NCBI RefSeq assembly: GCF_026262505.1
Contig: NC_067207.1
Coordinates: 32,704,082-32,768,081, forward strand
Source of the DNA: Trichomonas vaginalis G3
Taxonomy: Eukaryota > Parabasalia > Trichomonadida > Trichomonadidae
Direction: 5' to 3'
DNA length: 64,000 nt
In this document: one piece after another, positions 10,590 to 19,030 of the stretch
Position numbering within the stretch: position 1 is the stretch's first letter
Layout: the number at the start of each line of letters is the position of its first letter
Notes under the pieces: generated by a model
What the model was told of the DNA's origin: nothing
Seen by the model: the letters and a program-made list of their open reading frames with translations, nothing else
The model's database searches: none
Program-made: the position numbers and the translations under genes

Positions 10590-11110
10590 AATTTAGCAAC
10601 AACTTTCTCTCAATTGGAGCTGTAGCATACTCTTTGCGTAAGCGGTTCAGACCTTCTTCGAACTCTTGGTCTCTCTTCGATTTGTATTGGAATTGGTAGT
10701 AATTTGGATTGAGATTGGAATTGCTGGAACTGAGGTGCAGGGGCTGGTGCTTTCGGTTCTTCTGGATTGAGATTGGACTCGGTTGGTGGGACGCCAGTCA
10801 TCCGTTTGTGTCCTGTCGGAAGGAAGAACTTTTCCTGTCGGAAGGAAGAACTTTTTCTGTCGGAAGGAAGAACTTTTTCTGTCGGAAGGAAGAACTTTTT
10901 CTGTTGGAAGGAAGAACATTTTCTGAAGTTCGACCAAAAAGTTCTCAATTTTCGAAAATTTGAATGGTTTACGGACGGACAACTGGAAGAGTTCTTCCTG
11001 TCGTCGGGAAAAATTTTTCCCTTTGTCCGGAAAATTTTTTCCAGTTGTCGGGAAAATATTTTCCTGTCGGATGGAAGGACTCGGAATACCAGAAGGATTT
11101 GACGAGGCAA
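10590..11110 (-). pseudogene. Proline/glutamine-rich Polinton gene remnant with 22-bp repeats
   Basis: Fossil region. On the minus strand the part near 10610-10790 reads as a Pro/Gln-rich and then Arg-rich sequence. From about 10813 to 10922 a 22-base unit (GTCGGAAGGAAGAACTTTTT plus CT) is repeated five times, and from about 11005 to 11065 several short GGAAAATTTTTCC-like palindromes follow. It is unclear which strand codes across the repeats. The region is broken and I do not recognise a family. Confidence 0.3.
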
Positions 11111-11445
11111 TTTACCTAATTGAAATTAACGACCGCGTAAAAGACTACTTGCGCAGGGTAATGAAGCCCAAGGTCAAGTTCACCACTATTTCTGGAAGGG
11201 CTGCCTTGAATCTCGAGACTTCGACTGGAATTCCAATTCAAATACCAGAAAACACTCCTTTCGACGACATAAAGGACGCCAAAAGAGAAGCTTTGTTAAG
11301 TTCCTAAACAAACGTCCTTGGATAAAAATACCAAACAAGGAGAACCCCCTACCCCATATGAAATTGGCAATTCAGTCTCTCCTTCACTTCTCTGGTCAGC
11401 CGTTCTACATAACCTGTGAAGGCGACATCCAACCAGTTCAGTAAA
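11069..11445 (+). pseudogene. Unknown Polinton gene remnant
   Basis: Fossil part on the plus strand. It reads as a normal mixed-composition protein after the repeat stretch (for example GIPEGFDEAIYLIEINDRVK near the start). It carries about one break, and its C-terminal end is near 11443. No family is recognised. It faces the minus-strand gene remnant at 11582-12440. Confidence 0.35.
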
Positions 11446-11514
11446 CATCTCATTTTAACTCCACTTTTTTATGTTTTTTGTGAAAGTGTCAAAAATAAAT
11501 TGTTTTCATGAGTT

Positions 11515-11582
11515 TTCTACGATGTTAGAAAACGTGTCAGAAAACGTGTTAGATCTAACATTCTAACATAAACATTATTTTT
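11515..11582. repeat. Palindromic GTTAGA/TCTAAC cluster
   Basis: Tenth palindrome, at 11548, with the same flanking half-sites. It separates two convergent gene remnants, so here it is not upstream of a gene. Confidence 0.7.
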
Positions 11583-12440
11583 CAATACTTTTTCAGCACT
11601 TTTCCGTAGTTATATATGAAAGACAATTCGAGATAAAAGTCATAGTACAATGGAATAATATGTTGCACACCATTTGTTGTGAACCAAACTTGAAAGTCAG
11701 AGAAACTGTTACTAGATGGTTCGTAGAATTTAGAAGCAAAGTCATAAAAGTCCTTACCAATACATAGAAAACTATTGTTGCTTGAACTGAAACTTGCATG
11801 ACACATAACATTTTGAGGGTCAAACACGTTTCTATAAACCATCAAATCTGCTGGTGAAGTATAAATTTAAATGGACCATCTGGTGGTAATGGTTCGTTCT
11901 GGTTTAGTAACCGAAGAAATTGTGCCCAAGAACGTTTGTCTACTTCCCAAAATAAAAACTCTGTATCTCTTGGAGGGTTAATTTCAATCTTTTGAAATGA
12001 AACGGTGGAGTTCATCTTGTCATATTCTAGTTTCAGATAGTATGTTCCATTTAGTAAAGAGTTGTATTTTTTTTGAAATTCCCAATAATATTTGTTCATT
12101 TGAGTTTGAAAGTCATTTAGAGTTTTCTCAAGACTTTCGTCTGAACGAACTGTAAAGATTCTCATTTCGTCAAATTTGTCTATTAGACCATCAGAACCTT
12201 TATACTGCCATGAAAATATACTGCGAACATAAATGCGTTAGTTCTATTTGAAAACAAAACTCTTCTAAATCCTATTGCCTTTGCATCTGAAGGACTTTGA
12301 AGCCAACGAATTGGATAGTCAAACCTGTATGCTCGGGATGAAATTTCTTCATCTGATATATTCCTACCAGCATTTGTAAAGATATAGTCTAACGGTTTTG
12401 TATCTGCTACTTTTGTTCTTTGTTTTTCAACCTGAAGCAT
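11582..12440 (-). pseudogene. Broken paralogue of the 282-aa gene at 17399
   Basis: Fossil part. Both ends match the intact 17399-18247 protein: the start (TKPLD.IFTN, YRFDYPIRWL, KAIGFRR) and the end (HASFS, NSFLC, FYEP, SDFQVWFTT, IIPLY, LELSFIYNY). The element therefore held two copies of this gene, of which one decayed, with about two breaks. The leader before 12440 (TATTTTTACATATATTAA) is of the virion-like type. Confidence 0.6.
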
Positions 12441-13048
12441 TTAATATATGTAAAAATATATTTTTTAAAATGGTATGCCATATAGCTTTTGAATTTGTTA
12501 AGATGTATTTGAACGTATTTTCCATCTGTATCTCTAGTGTTTACATAAGCATAGCCCGCCTTAGTAAAATATACTTGTAATTTCCTATAGTTTACGCCGG
12601 TATAAAAGTAGAAAGAGTCTTGTTCTTCGCTATAGTAGTAAAACTCAAACGTATGCTTGCCATAGTCTGTAATTTCAATTGTTTCATCTTCTAGTTCGTC
12701 GACAAATTCGAATATAATGTCTCCAAATTTACCTTTGTTCTTATTGTTTTCAGAATAAGTGACCCAACGTAAGTTTTCAAGTCTATTGTCGTTTCTTATA
12801 TGGTTTATATGGTCTACAAAAGGTAAATTGTTAGGATTCAGTATAAAATGAGTTGCAATGACAACATGTTTAAGATAGTGTTTTCCACCCATCTTCATAT
12901 CAGCATATCCGTTATTTCGCTCCCATTCGCTTAAAACTCTTTTTGTCTTTTTGTTTCTGACTTCAAATGACTCACAACAGTGAATTTCATATTTCTCATC
13001 TAACAAACAAGTTTCCCAACGGTCTTCTCCAACAAACTCAGCGTACAT
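12407..13048 (-). CDS. HNH endonuclease
   Basis: A 213-residue protein with an HNH_3-type nuclease core at about residues 60-105: HVVIATHFI, then FVDHINHIRNDNRLENLRWVT and SENNKNKG. The DHxNxxxxDNRLENLRW pattern is the mark of homing-type HNH nucleases found in phages and large DNA viruses. These cut DNA and often spread themselves. The N-terminus has the YEIHCCESFEVRNKKT-type strand that often precedes this domain. The 3' end overlaps the start of the next gene by about 34 bases, so the last residues may be run-through. The leader before 13048 is type 1. It looks whole. Confidence 0.75.
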   Translation of the reverse strand: MYAEFVGEDRWETCLLDEKYEIHCCESFEVRNKKTKRVLSEWERNNGYADMKMGGKHYLKHVVIATHFILNPNNLPFVDHINHIRNDNRLENLRWVTYSENNKNKGKFGDIIFEFVDELEDETIEITDYGKHTFEFYYYSEEQDSFYFYTGVNYRKLQVYFTKAGYAYVNTRDTDGKYVQIHLNKFKSYMAYHFKKYIFTYIKCFRLKNKEQK

Positions 13049-13096
13049 TTCAAATAAAATAAAAAAATGTCACTTTTTTAAAAATAAATTTTTACT

Positions 13097-13342
13097 TCAT
13101 GCAATGTTTAACACATCGAAAGGCATGTCCATAAGACGTTCTTCTTCTAACCTCTCTAGTCTGTTTGGATAATTGGCATGTGCTGTTTCCAAATCCATTT
13201 CGTAGCGAAGACCAGACAATTTGTCATAGACTTTTATGGGTCTTCCCTTCCTATATTTAAAATTCTTCGAAACTCTCCAACCATATCTTTGCAACTCTGC
13301 TTTTATTCTAGCAGATTTTCTATCCATTCTATATGGGGGCAT
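13097..13342 (-). CDS. Small basic Polinton protein, 81 aa
   Basis: It starts after the same 22-base type-1 leader as the helicase gene. The N-terminal half is strongly basic (MPPYRMDRKSARIKAELQRY, then KYRKGRPIKVYDK) and the C-terminal half is acidic and helical (NRLERLEEERLMDMP). Its size and basic charge suggest a DNA-binding or condensing role, but I recognise no family. It looks whole. Confidence 0.5.
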   Translation of the reverse strand: MPPYRMDRKSARIKAELQRYGWRVSKNFKYRKGRPIKVYDKLSGLRYEMDLETAHANYPNRLERLEEERLMDMPFDVLNIA

Positions 13343-13372
13343 TTTTATAAAAATAAAAAAATATTTTTTTCT

Positions 13373-13596
13373 TTACTTTACATAACCACCTGCTGCCATA
13401 AGTCTTTGACGCCAACCCATACCAGCTAATGAAGGTTGACTTGGTTTAGTTTGGAAACTAAACTTTGGTTTTGGTTTATCTTCAGTTTTTGGTTTTTCTT
13501 CTTCTATCGGTTTTTCGTCACTTTTTGGTTCCTCTGACTTTACTTCACTTGCAGAACAGTTGTGTCGTCAACATCTTCATAAATATCATATGCCAT
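13373..13596 (-). pseudogene. Acidic Lys/Glu/Pro-rich small Polinton gene
   Basis: Fossil part. The minus strand begins with an acidic start (MAYDIYEDVDD) and continues into a KPxxEEEKPKTEDKPKPKF low-complexity stretch and a conserved-looking tail (GMGWRQRLMAAGGYVK). It carries about one break. Its start overlaps the end of the 13954 gene by 11 bases, which suggests a compact gene cluster. Confidence 0.4.
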
Positions 13597-13954
13597 TTGT
13601 TTTTGTTTTCCTTTCAACTTTTTGTTTGTTGTAAAGTTTAGAATATTTCGACTCTAAGTCAATGAGATGTTCTATAATGAACTGTTGGTCAGTGAAGTAA
13701 ACTTTTCCATCTGTTGTCTCGAAAGCTCCTTCAGACTTCAATATTTTATTTGTGAGAGTCTGTTTCTTTTTTGAGATACTAGCCGTTCCATTTCTATGAA
13801 AAGTGACTTTATAGTTAGGGTTTGTATTTCCAGACCTGGCACTTTCTATTATTGAATTTTTCTCTTCATCTGTAAGTTTCTTTGACGGGTTTTGACAATG
13901 GTTCTGAACTTTTTGTTGTGGTGTCAAATCTACCGTTTCAACTTCTTCGGTCAT
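13586..13954 (-). CDS. Polinton protein of unknown function, 122 aa
   Basis: It starts at ATG 13954 after the leader TTTTTTACTGAGATGAA, shared with the gene just upstream. The protein is hydrophilic, with a helical DEEKNSIIESARSG stretch (about 30-45), a beta-like YKVTFHRNGTASISKK segment and a helical C-terminus ending in basic residues. No family is recognised. It looks whole. Confidence 0.5.
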   Translation of the reverse strand: MTEEVETVDLTPQQKVQNHCQNPSKKLTDEEKNSIIESARSGNTNPNYKVTFHRNGTASISKKKQTLTNKILKSEGAFETTDGKVYFTDQQFIIEHLIDLESKYSKLYNKQKVERKTKTNGI

Positions 13955-13960
13955 TTCATC

Positions 13961-14101
13961 TCAGTAAAAAATTTTAGTTTGGTTTGTTTTCAACTGGTTG
14001 TTTAGGTTTTTAAGTCGGTCTAAAACTTCCTGAGGTATAGGAAGAACTTGACAAACACGTGGTGTAACTGCTGGAAGTCGACAAATCCATCTTGAACCCA
14101 T
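13961..14101 (-). CDS. Possible very small Polinton protein, 46 aa
   Basis: Between two copies of the leader TTTTTACTGAGATGAA, the minus strand has a 46-residue frame starting MGSRWICRLPAV and ending in a short helical QEVLDRLKNLNNQLK stretch. The ATG directly after the upstream leader is in another frame, so the start is doubtful. The repeated leader is the main support for a gene here. Confidence 0.3.
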   Translation of the reverse strand: MGSRWICRLPAVTPRVCQVLPIPQEVLDRLKNLNNQLKTNQTKIFY

Positions 14102-14142
14102 TTGTCTCAATGCTGTATTTTCATTTCATCTCAGTAAAAATT

Positions 14143-14541
14143 TTACATTCCCCAAGTTTGAGGTGGTTGCGGTTGGTTATTGTTTACCCACTGTTGTGCA
14201 TGGTTATATCTCTGTTAAAGAATCTTTCACCTTGGTCCATATAGTGTCCTGCTTGGTATAGTAGTCATTTGCTTTGTTATAATAGTTTCCTGCTTGTCTT
14301 CCTACATTGTCCATCCATCTTGAACTTTTCCTCTTGTTTCAGGATTTGGAATAAGATTTGCTGCATCTCGTGCTACATCCCAACCTTTTCTGTACAGTTT
14401 GTATAATAGGTTGTGCTTTCTCTTTCAGTATACCTAATGTACTCAAAATCTTCCTTCCAACTCCAAATACACCTCTGGCTATTGTTCCACTGCGGGTAAA
14501 AATCTGGATGCAACTCCTGCTAATGCGCCAAATAAACCCAT
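14143..14541 (-). pseudogene. Amphipathic glycine-start minor virion protein remnant
   Basis: Fossil part. It starts MGLFGALAGVASRF, a hydrophobic glycine-rich segment that fits an N-myristoylation pattern, and ends in a Gln/Pro-rich tail (QPQPPQTW). The plan (MG start, amphipathic helix, Pro/Gln tail) matches the small intact protein at 18252-18494. In adenovirus-like viruses, minor proteins of this build disrupt membranes; that comparison is inference. It carries one or two breaks. Only 17 bases separate its start from the divergent integrase gene. Confidence 0.45.
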
Positions 14542-14558
14542 TTCTTACAGGGTAAAAA

Positions 14559-15515
14559 ATGACGAATCCAAACAAGGACCCCTATGTTTCTAAAGCGACA
14601 AAGAAAGCACTCATGATAAAAAATCTTTAGTTTCAACACCAAATGCTTGGTTTATGGATATCTTGGAAAATATTCCGAGGTATAGAGAAGATGGACCTCC
14701 ATACTGGTTAATATTTGTTGGTCAAACACAAGATACTGTGAAGCCATACCATTATGGTCCAAAATATTTTAGATGTGAAAACTGCTTTGACAATATTCGT
14801 TGACAAATACCATCCAAAAAACTGACATCTGACTGTGAAAGTTTTTCAAATCAGATGATATTAAAAACTATCTGCGTTCAAAAAATGTAACCAATATTTC
14901 ATTGTCGACCAAAACCATTCTGCTCTTGGTGTCATTGACGGTTGTATAAAAATGTTAAGAGACTTAAACCAACCACAAGGTGGTGAAGCAAATGAAATGT
15001 CATATGACGACAAATATAGACACTTCTCCATGGCAAAGATGAGACAAGTTTTAAATATTTACAATAACCGTAAACAAAAAGGTTTGGGAAACCACTCCCC
15101 CGAAGAAATGAAAAACAACCCTGACTTAGAGAAAGACTATATATTTAATAATTTAGTCAAAAGAGACAAACAAGAAAGAATGCCGGGCTTCAAACTTCAG
15201 AAAGGTGACAAAGTAAAAATAGAAATACCTAAACGCGACCCATATGAAAATACTATTGACTATGACAACAATGGGAACTCGACAGGTACTCACATTCGTG
15301 TTCGTAAAAATAGAAGAAAGTATACAAGAGAATATTATGAAGTTTTAGGCAAACATGGCAAAATGTACACACTGCAAGCAGAAGATAAAACTACTATTGT
15401 CAGACCTCGTTTCAAACTTGTCAAAGTTCAAGGTGGTATACTTTCAAAGACAGTTCCTAACAAATATAAGACAACTCCTGACGAATATGCTAAAGAAGTT
15501 GAAAATGACGACTAA
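14559..15515 (+). pseudogene. Retroviral-type (rve) integrase remnant of the Polinton
   Basis: Fossil part and the main marker for the Maverick/Polinton family. Pieces of the catalytic core remain, including the DQNHSALGVIDG-like stretch before 14950, and the C-terminal region (about 15180-15430) has a small basic beta-barrel-like domain as in other Polinton integrases. The enzyme joins element ends to host DNA and duplicates the target. It is broken, with a few breaks in the first half. It ends four bases inside the convergent fibre gene. Confidence 0.7.
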
Positions 15516-17380
15516 GCAATTCTATACCATGCGTAAACTGTCATGTAAGGTGGCATGTATTCTTTACTTTGTCCCGTTGTTTGCGTATATCCTGAAACGT
15601 GATGTGTATGGTCTCCTTCTCCCCAAGTGTCATCCCAGTAACAATTTATAGCAAACTTAACGTCGTCTTTAACATCATATCCTTTACCTTTTGTCATTCC
15701 TGACCAACCCCAATATCTATGCCTATGCCAACCTTCTTGAGATGTACTTAAATTTATGTAGTGACTGTGTGCAGGTAAATTTTCACCTGTAATCGTTTTA
15801 CTTCCACCCATTTCCTTTGAAGAGTTAGCACAATACAAAAACCTGTCGACTATTTGTTCCCATGCACCAACACCAAACATTACTTGAGGACCTCTCGCAT
15901 CCATAGATGTATAAATAGAACCTACTGGGTTCATTAAATCAAACATATGAGATAATATAGGATTGTCTCTTTTGAACTTAAAATATAGTGCAACCATTTC
16001 AGGTTTCTTCTGGTTTGTGTCGGAATATTTTTTATAATATAATCTTATGTTTTCAGGGTAGGTAAAATCTTGACTATAATATTTATTTTTGTCATCTATA
16101 TAATAATATACTATTCTCGTTTTTTCTATTGCATTATATCTTTTATATCTATAATAATCTAAATATAATGTTAACTTTTGTTCATTTGCATGTAGTGCTC
16201 CGCCGTCATATCCATAGTCATAATAATATGGTATTGGAGCTGGGTCAGGCAATGTCATATCTGCCATTTCATAAACTCTTAAATATTTCGTTTGTTCGTC
16301 TCCATATAAGTTTAAGTAGCAGTTGTTGTCTAATGGAACTTTAACTTGTGTACCATCATTCTTTTTATAGCTTACATACATTTCATTGTTATTTTTCGGA
16401 ATGAGTTTATACCGTGTACCATTTTTTAAGGAGTGTACCAACTGCCATCTAAAATATTTATTTTCTTCATTGACAGAAAAGTCACCAACAATAGTTTCAA
16501 TATTTTTTGTTCCTATCAAACTTTGGTATATTTCATTGACATATGTTTTATCTGCTTTATTTTCAAGGCTAACGTTTAAGTCTGTTATTTCAGATATAGA
16601 ATGTGTATGTCCAACGGCACTTTTCCTGTTTAAGGTTTCTTGTAAGTTTGTAATATTTGCAATGGTATGTGTATGTCCAACGGCACTTTTCCTGTTTAAG
16701 GTTTCTTGTAAGTTTGTAATATTTGCAATGGTATGTGTATGTCCAACGTCACTTTTCCTGTTTAAGGTTTCTTGTAAGTTTGTAATATTTGCAATGGTAT
16801 GTGTATGTCCAACGTCACTTTTCCTGTTTAAGGTTTCTTGTAAGTTTGTAATATCAGATATAGAATGTGTATGAGTCTTATCTGCTTTTGTCTCTAATGT
16901 TTCCTTAAGACTTGGTATTTGGTTAATATAATGTATATGAGTCTTTTTAGAATATTCGTTTTCAGCTCTTGTCACTTCACTTGACATTTTATTGTCAACA
17001 TATGTTTTGTCTGCTAGTTCAGGATGAGTATGTTCTTTTGTTGCATAAGCATTGTTAGCTCTTTCTTCTTCTTTTGCTATTGCATCGTCTACATATTCTT
17101 TGTCAGCTTTGTTGTCAACATCTGCCTTCAAAAGAAGTTCATTTATAGGTTTCTCGTTTAAAGTTCCTTTTGTTGGATTTATACAGACAGTATGGTTCTT
17201 ATTGTCTTGAAACAGAAACTCATCTGTCATTGGGTTTAATGTCAGTTTTAAGTTTCCTTCTTTCAATGACTCAGATATCTTAGAATAGTTTGAAAAGTTT
17301 GTTGTGTTCTTATTTAGAGCTTGCATAATGAGTTGTCGGTTGTGTTGTATTTCTCTCATGGAAGCAATATCTTTCGACAT
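15512..17380 (-). CDS. Phage-like fibre/collar protein with 22-residue repeats
   Basis: A 622-residue protein of trimeric-fibre type. The N-terminal part (1-145) has repeated KADKxYVDxAI-like segments. Residues about 160-270 carry five repeats of the form HTHxIxxITNLQETLNRKSxVG (66 bp each). A long beta-rich middle follows (280-480). The C-terminus (about 480-622) is a phage tail-collar type domain: NPVGSIYTS, FGVGAWEQIVDRFLY, ENLPAHSHYI, HRHRYW, DHTHHV and the end MPPYMTVYAWYR. Such proteins form receptor-binding spikes. It shares an 18-base divergent start region with the 17399 gene. It looks whole. Confidence 0.75.
   Translation of the reverse strand: MSKDIASMREIQHNRQLIMQALNKNTTNFSNYSKISESLKEGNLKLTLNPMTDEFLFQDNKNHTVCINPTKGTLNEKPINELLLKADVDNKADKEYVDDAIAKEEERANNAYATKEHTHPELADKTYVDNKMSSEVTRAENEYSKKTHIHYINQIPSLKETLETKADKTHTHSISDITNLQETLNRKSDVGHTHTIANITNLQETLNRKSDVGHTHTIANITNLQETLNRKSAVGHTHTIANITNLQETLNRKSAVGHTHSISEITDLNVSLENKADKTYVNEIYQSLIGTKNIETIVGDFSVNEENKYFRWQLVHSLKNGTRYKLIPKNNNEMYVSYKKNDGTQVKVPLDNNCYLNLYGDEQTKYLRVYEMADMTLPDPAPIPYYYDYGYDGGALHANEQKLTLYLDYYRYKRYNAIEKTRIVYYYIDDKNKYYSQDFTYPENIRLYYKKYSDTNQKKPEMVALYFKFKRDNPILSHMFDLMNPVGSIYTSMDARGPQVMFGVGAWEQIVDRFLYCANSSKEMGGSKTITGENLPAHSHYINLSTSQEGWHRHRYWGWSGMTKGKGYDVKDDVKFAINCYWDDTWGEGDHTHHVSGYTQTTGQSKEYMPPYMTVYAWYRIA
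16590..16890 (-). repeat. 66-bp coding repeats in the fibre gene
   Basis: Five units of 66 bases; the middle ones are almost identical at the base level (differences such as GGCAC/GTCAC). They encode the histidine-bearing 22-residue fibre repeats. Low divergence points to recent repeat turnover. Confidence 0.85.
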
Positions 17381-17398
17381 TTTTATTCTAGATAAAAT
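17381..17398. promoter_or_regulatory. 18-base divergent start region
   Basis: Only TTTTATTCTAGATAAAAT separates the ATGs of the fibre gene (minus) and the 282-aa gene (plus). The segment is nearly palindromic around CTAG, and each strand offers the TTTTTAT-type leader seen at other virion-like genes. Confidence 0.6.
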
Positions 17399-18247
17399 AT
17401 GCTTCCAATAGAAAAAGAAAATTCAAGAGTTGCTACAACTAAACCATTAGATGAACTTTTTACTAATGTCGGTCAAAAGTTTGAGACAGAGACCGTAAAG
17501 CATGAAGGCTATCGTTTTGACTACCCATTAAGATGGCTAAGAGACCCATCTGTCACAAAAGCTATTGGCTTTCGTAGAATAAAATTTGTGTCTGTAGAAG
17601 ATAAAAGTTTTCCATTTATTGTAAGGTTTCATATAGATTATATATCTGAAGGGAAACGAAAAATGTGGGAAGAAATTGAGCTAATACAAGTTGACCTTTC
17701 ATCTTCTCTACAGACTGCGTTAAAAAATATAGAAGATAAAATAAATTCATGTTATGCAAAATATGCTGATGAATATGCAAATACCGAGAGCACACTTTAT
17801 GTGAGAATTGTATATGACAAACAAAATTCACAAGTGTCATTTCAAATCTACGAAGACAATCCAAAGAAAGACGAACAAATATATACAGAATTCACTGCAA
17901 TGTCATGGTATTATTTGCAAAGAATGTTAAATCAGAAAGTCGAACTTCCTTTAGCAAATATTTACAGTCGATATGCAAGAGATGAACCATATTTATTTAA
18001 AGATGTTTTCGACCAAGATGCTATTATTGTTCATGCTTCATTTTCTGGCGCCCAAAACTCTTTCTTATGCTTGGCAAATGACTTTTACGAAAAACCTACA
18101 AAGTTATACGAACCACCAAGTGGAAGTATTTCAGACTTTCAAGTATGGTTTACTACAGATGTAAGAAAAAGAATAATTCCATTATACCATGCGTTTTACT
18201 TAGAACTTAGTTTCATATACAACTACTATCGAACGATAAAAATATAA
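17399..18247 (+). CDS. Polinton protein of unknown function, 282 aa (intact copy)
   Basis: ATG 17399 follows the divergent leader. The protein is soluble, of mixed alpha/beta character, with conserved blocks shared with the broken paralogue at 11582-12440: YRFDYPLRWLRDPS, KAIGFRRIKF, HASFSGAQNSFLC, SDFQVWFTTD and IIPLYHAFYLELSFIYNYY. Keeping a second copy and a shared start region with the fibre gene suggests a virion or host-contact role, by inference. No known family is recognised. It looks whole. Confidence 0.6.
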   Translation: MLPIEKENSRVATTKPLDELFTNVGQKFETETVKHEGYRFDYPLRWLRDPSVTKAIGFRRIKFVSVEDKSFPFIVRFHIDYISEGKRKMWEEIELIQVDLSSSLQTALKNIEDKINSCYAKYADEYANTESTLYVRIVYDKQNSQVSFQIYEDNPKKDEQIYTEFTAMSWYYLQRMLNQKVELPLANIYSRYARDEPYLFKDVFDQDAIIVHASFSGAQNSFLCLANDFYEKPTKLYEPPSGSISDFQVWFTTDVRKRIIPLYHAFYLELSFIYNYYRTIKI

Positions 18248-18251
18248 CTTT

Positions 18252-18494
18252 TTAATACGGTTGAGGTGTTGGATTTGGTTGCCAACTAGACTGTGGTGCA
18301 GGTTCAGGCTGTTGTATAACAGGAGCTTGTTCTTCTGGTTCAGGGTCTTTAGGTATAATACCAACAAACTGACCTACTCTTTTACCAATATTTTTGACTC
18401 CGTTCCAAATTCCTCTTCCGACAGATTTTATTCTATTCCATATACCTCTTCCAACTCTTCTGAAGAAGTTTCCAATACTACTGAAGAAACCCAT
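18252..18494 (-). CDS. Small amphipathic protein with 11-residue repeats
   Basis: An 80-residue protein. It starts MGFFSSIGNFF (a possible N-myristoylation site) and continues with near-repeats of 11 residues: VGRGIWNRIKS, VGRGIWNGVKN, IGKRVGQFVG. These give a helix with one basic and one bulky hydrophobic face. A Pro/Gln/Glu tail follows from about residue 50. A membrane-disrupting minor capsid role, as for adenovirus protein VI, is a reasonable inference; known homology cannot be claimed. The leader GATTTTTACTACTAGTAAA is of the virion-like type. It looks whole. Confidence 0.6.
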   Translation of the reverse strand: MGFFSSIGNFFRRVGRGIWNRIKSVGRGIWNGVKNIGKRVGQFVGIIPKDPEPEEQAPVIQQPEPAPQSSWQPNPTPQPY

Positions 18495-18512
18495 TTTACT
18501 AGTAGTAAAAAT

Positions 18513-18875
18513 CTAATGTCCGCCTAGTCTCTTACGTTTCCTGTTGAGTTCCATAGCATTCTTTAACTGGAGCTCATACATTCTGTTTCTCCTCTGGTAG
18601 AAAACATATTCTGGGTCAACTCCTGTGTTCGCGTCATCTGCATAAAGTTGTTTATATCCCACTTCAGGGTTTGTATAAAACTCTTTCCATCTCATATTTG
18701 CATACCATGGTGGCAAACCTAACGCAGCGTCATTTGACATGGCAGTTTGCATTTGTACATCTGTTGGCACTTGACCATAGTTTGCCATTGCAGTTTGTAT
18801 TCTAACTTCATTTGGAATATTCTCTGGGTTTGGTTGTCCAGGTTGCTGTGCATTCGCTAAGTTCTGTGCGTCCAT
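18513..18875 (-). CDS. Polinton protein of unknown function, 120 aa
   Basis: It starts at ATG 18875 after GATATTTTTATCTAATATTA. The N-terminal half is Gln/Asn/Pro/Ala-rich and holds a degenerate internal repeat (EVRIQTAMANYG, then DVQMQTAMSNDA). The C-terminal half is more ordered, with aromatic residues (PPWYANMRWKEFY) and a basic end (NRKRKRLGGH). It sits in a tight minus-strand cluster with the amphipathic protein and the methyltransferase. No family is recognised. Confidence 0.5.
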   Translation of the reverse strand: MDAQNLANAQQPGQPNPENIPNEVRIQTAMANYGQVPTDVQMQTAMSNDAALGLPPWYANMRWKEFYTNPEVGYKQLYADDANTGVDPEYVFYQRRNRMYELQLKNAMELNRKRKRLGGH

Positions 18876-18898
18876 TTAATATTAGATAAAAATATCTC

Positions 18899-19030
18899 TT
18901 ACGAGTACATATACTGAACATTTGCAGGCATTGGTTCATCTTCATATTCTCTGTACTTTTCTGCCACGTCAAATAAATAAATGACACAATGGAAAAAACC
19001 TAAAACAAGTAGTCCGATTTCAAACCACAT
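18899..19030 (-). CDS. Tiny membrane protein, 43 aa
   Basis: A 43-residue frame starting MWFEIGLLVLGFFHCVIYLF, a single hydrophobic segment, followed by an acidic, tyrosine-rich tail (EKYREYEDEP...QYMYS). It starts inside the end of the methyltransferase gene, overlapping it by 31 bases, and ends just before the 18875 gene. Overlapping starts and membrane anchors of this size are common in compact viral genomes. No homologue is recognised. Confidence 0.5.
   Translation of the reverse strand: MWFEIGLLVLGFFHCVIYLFDVAEKYREYEDEPMPANVQYMYS

Noticed and set aside
16129-16874. Plus-strand frames inside the fibre gene
   Set aside because: They are the antisense of the 66-bp repeats and the fibre protein reads cleanly on the minus strand.
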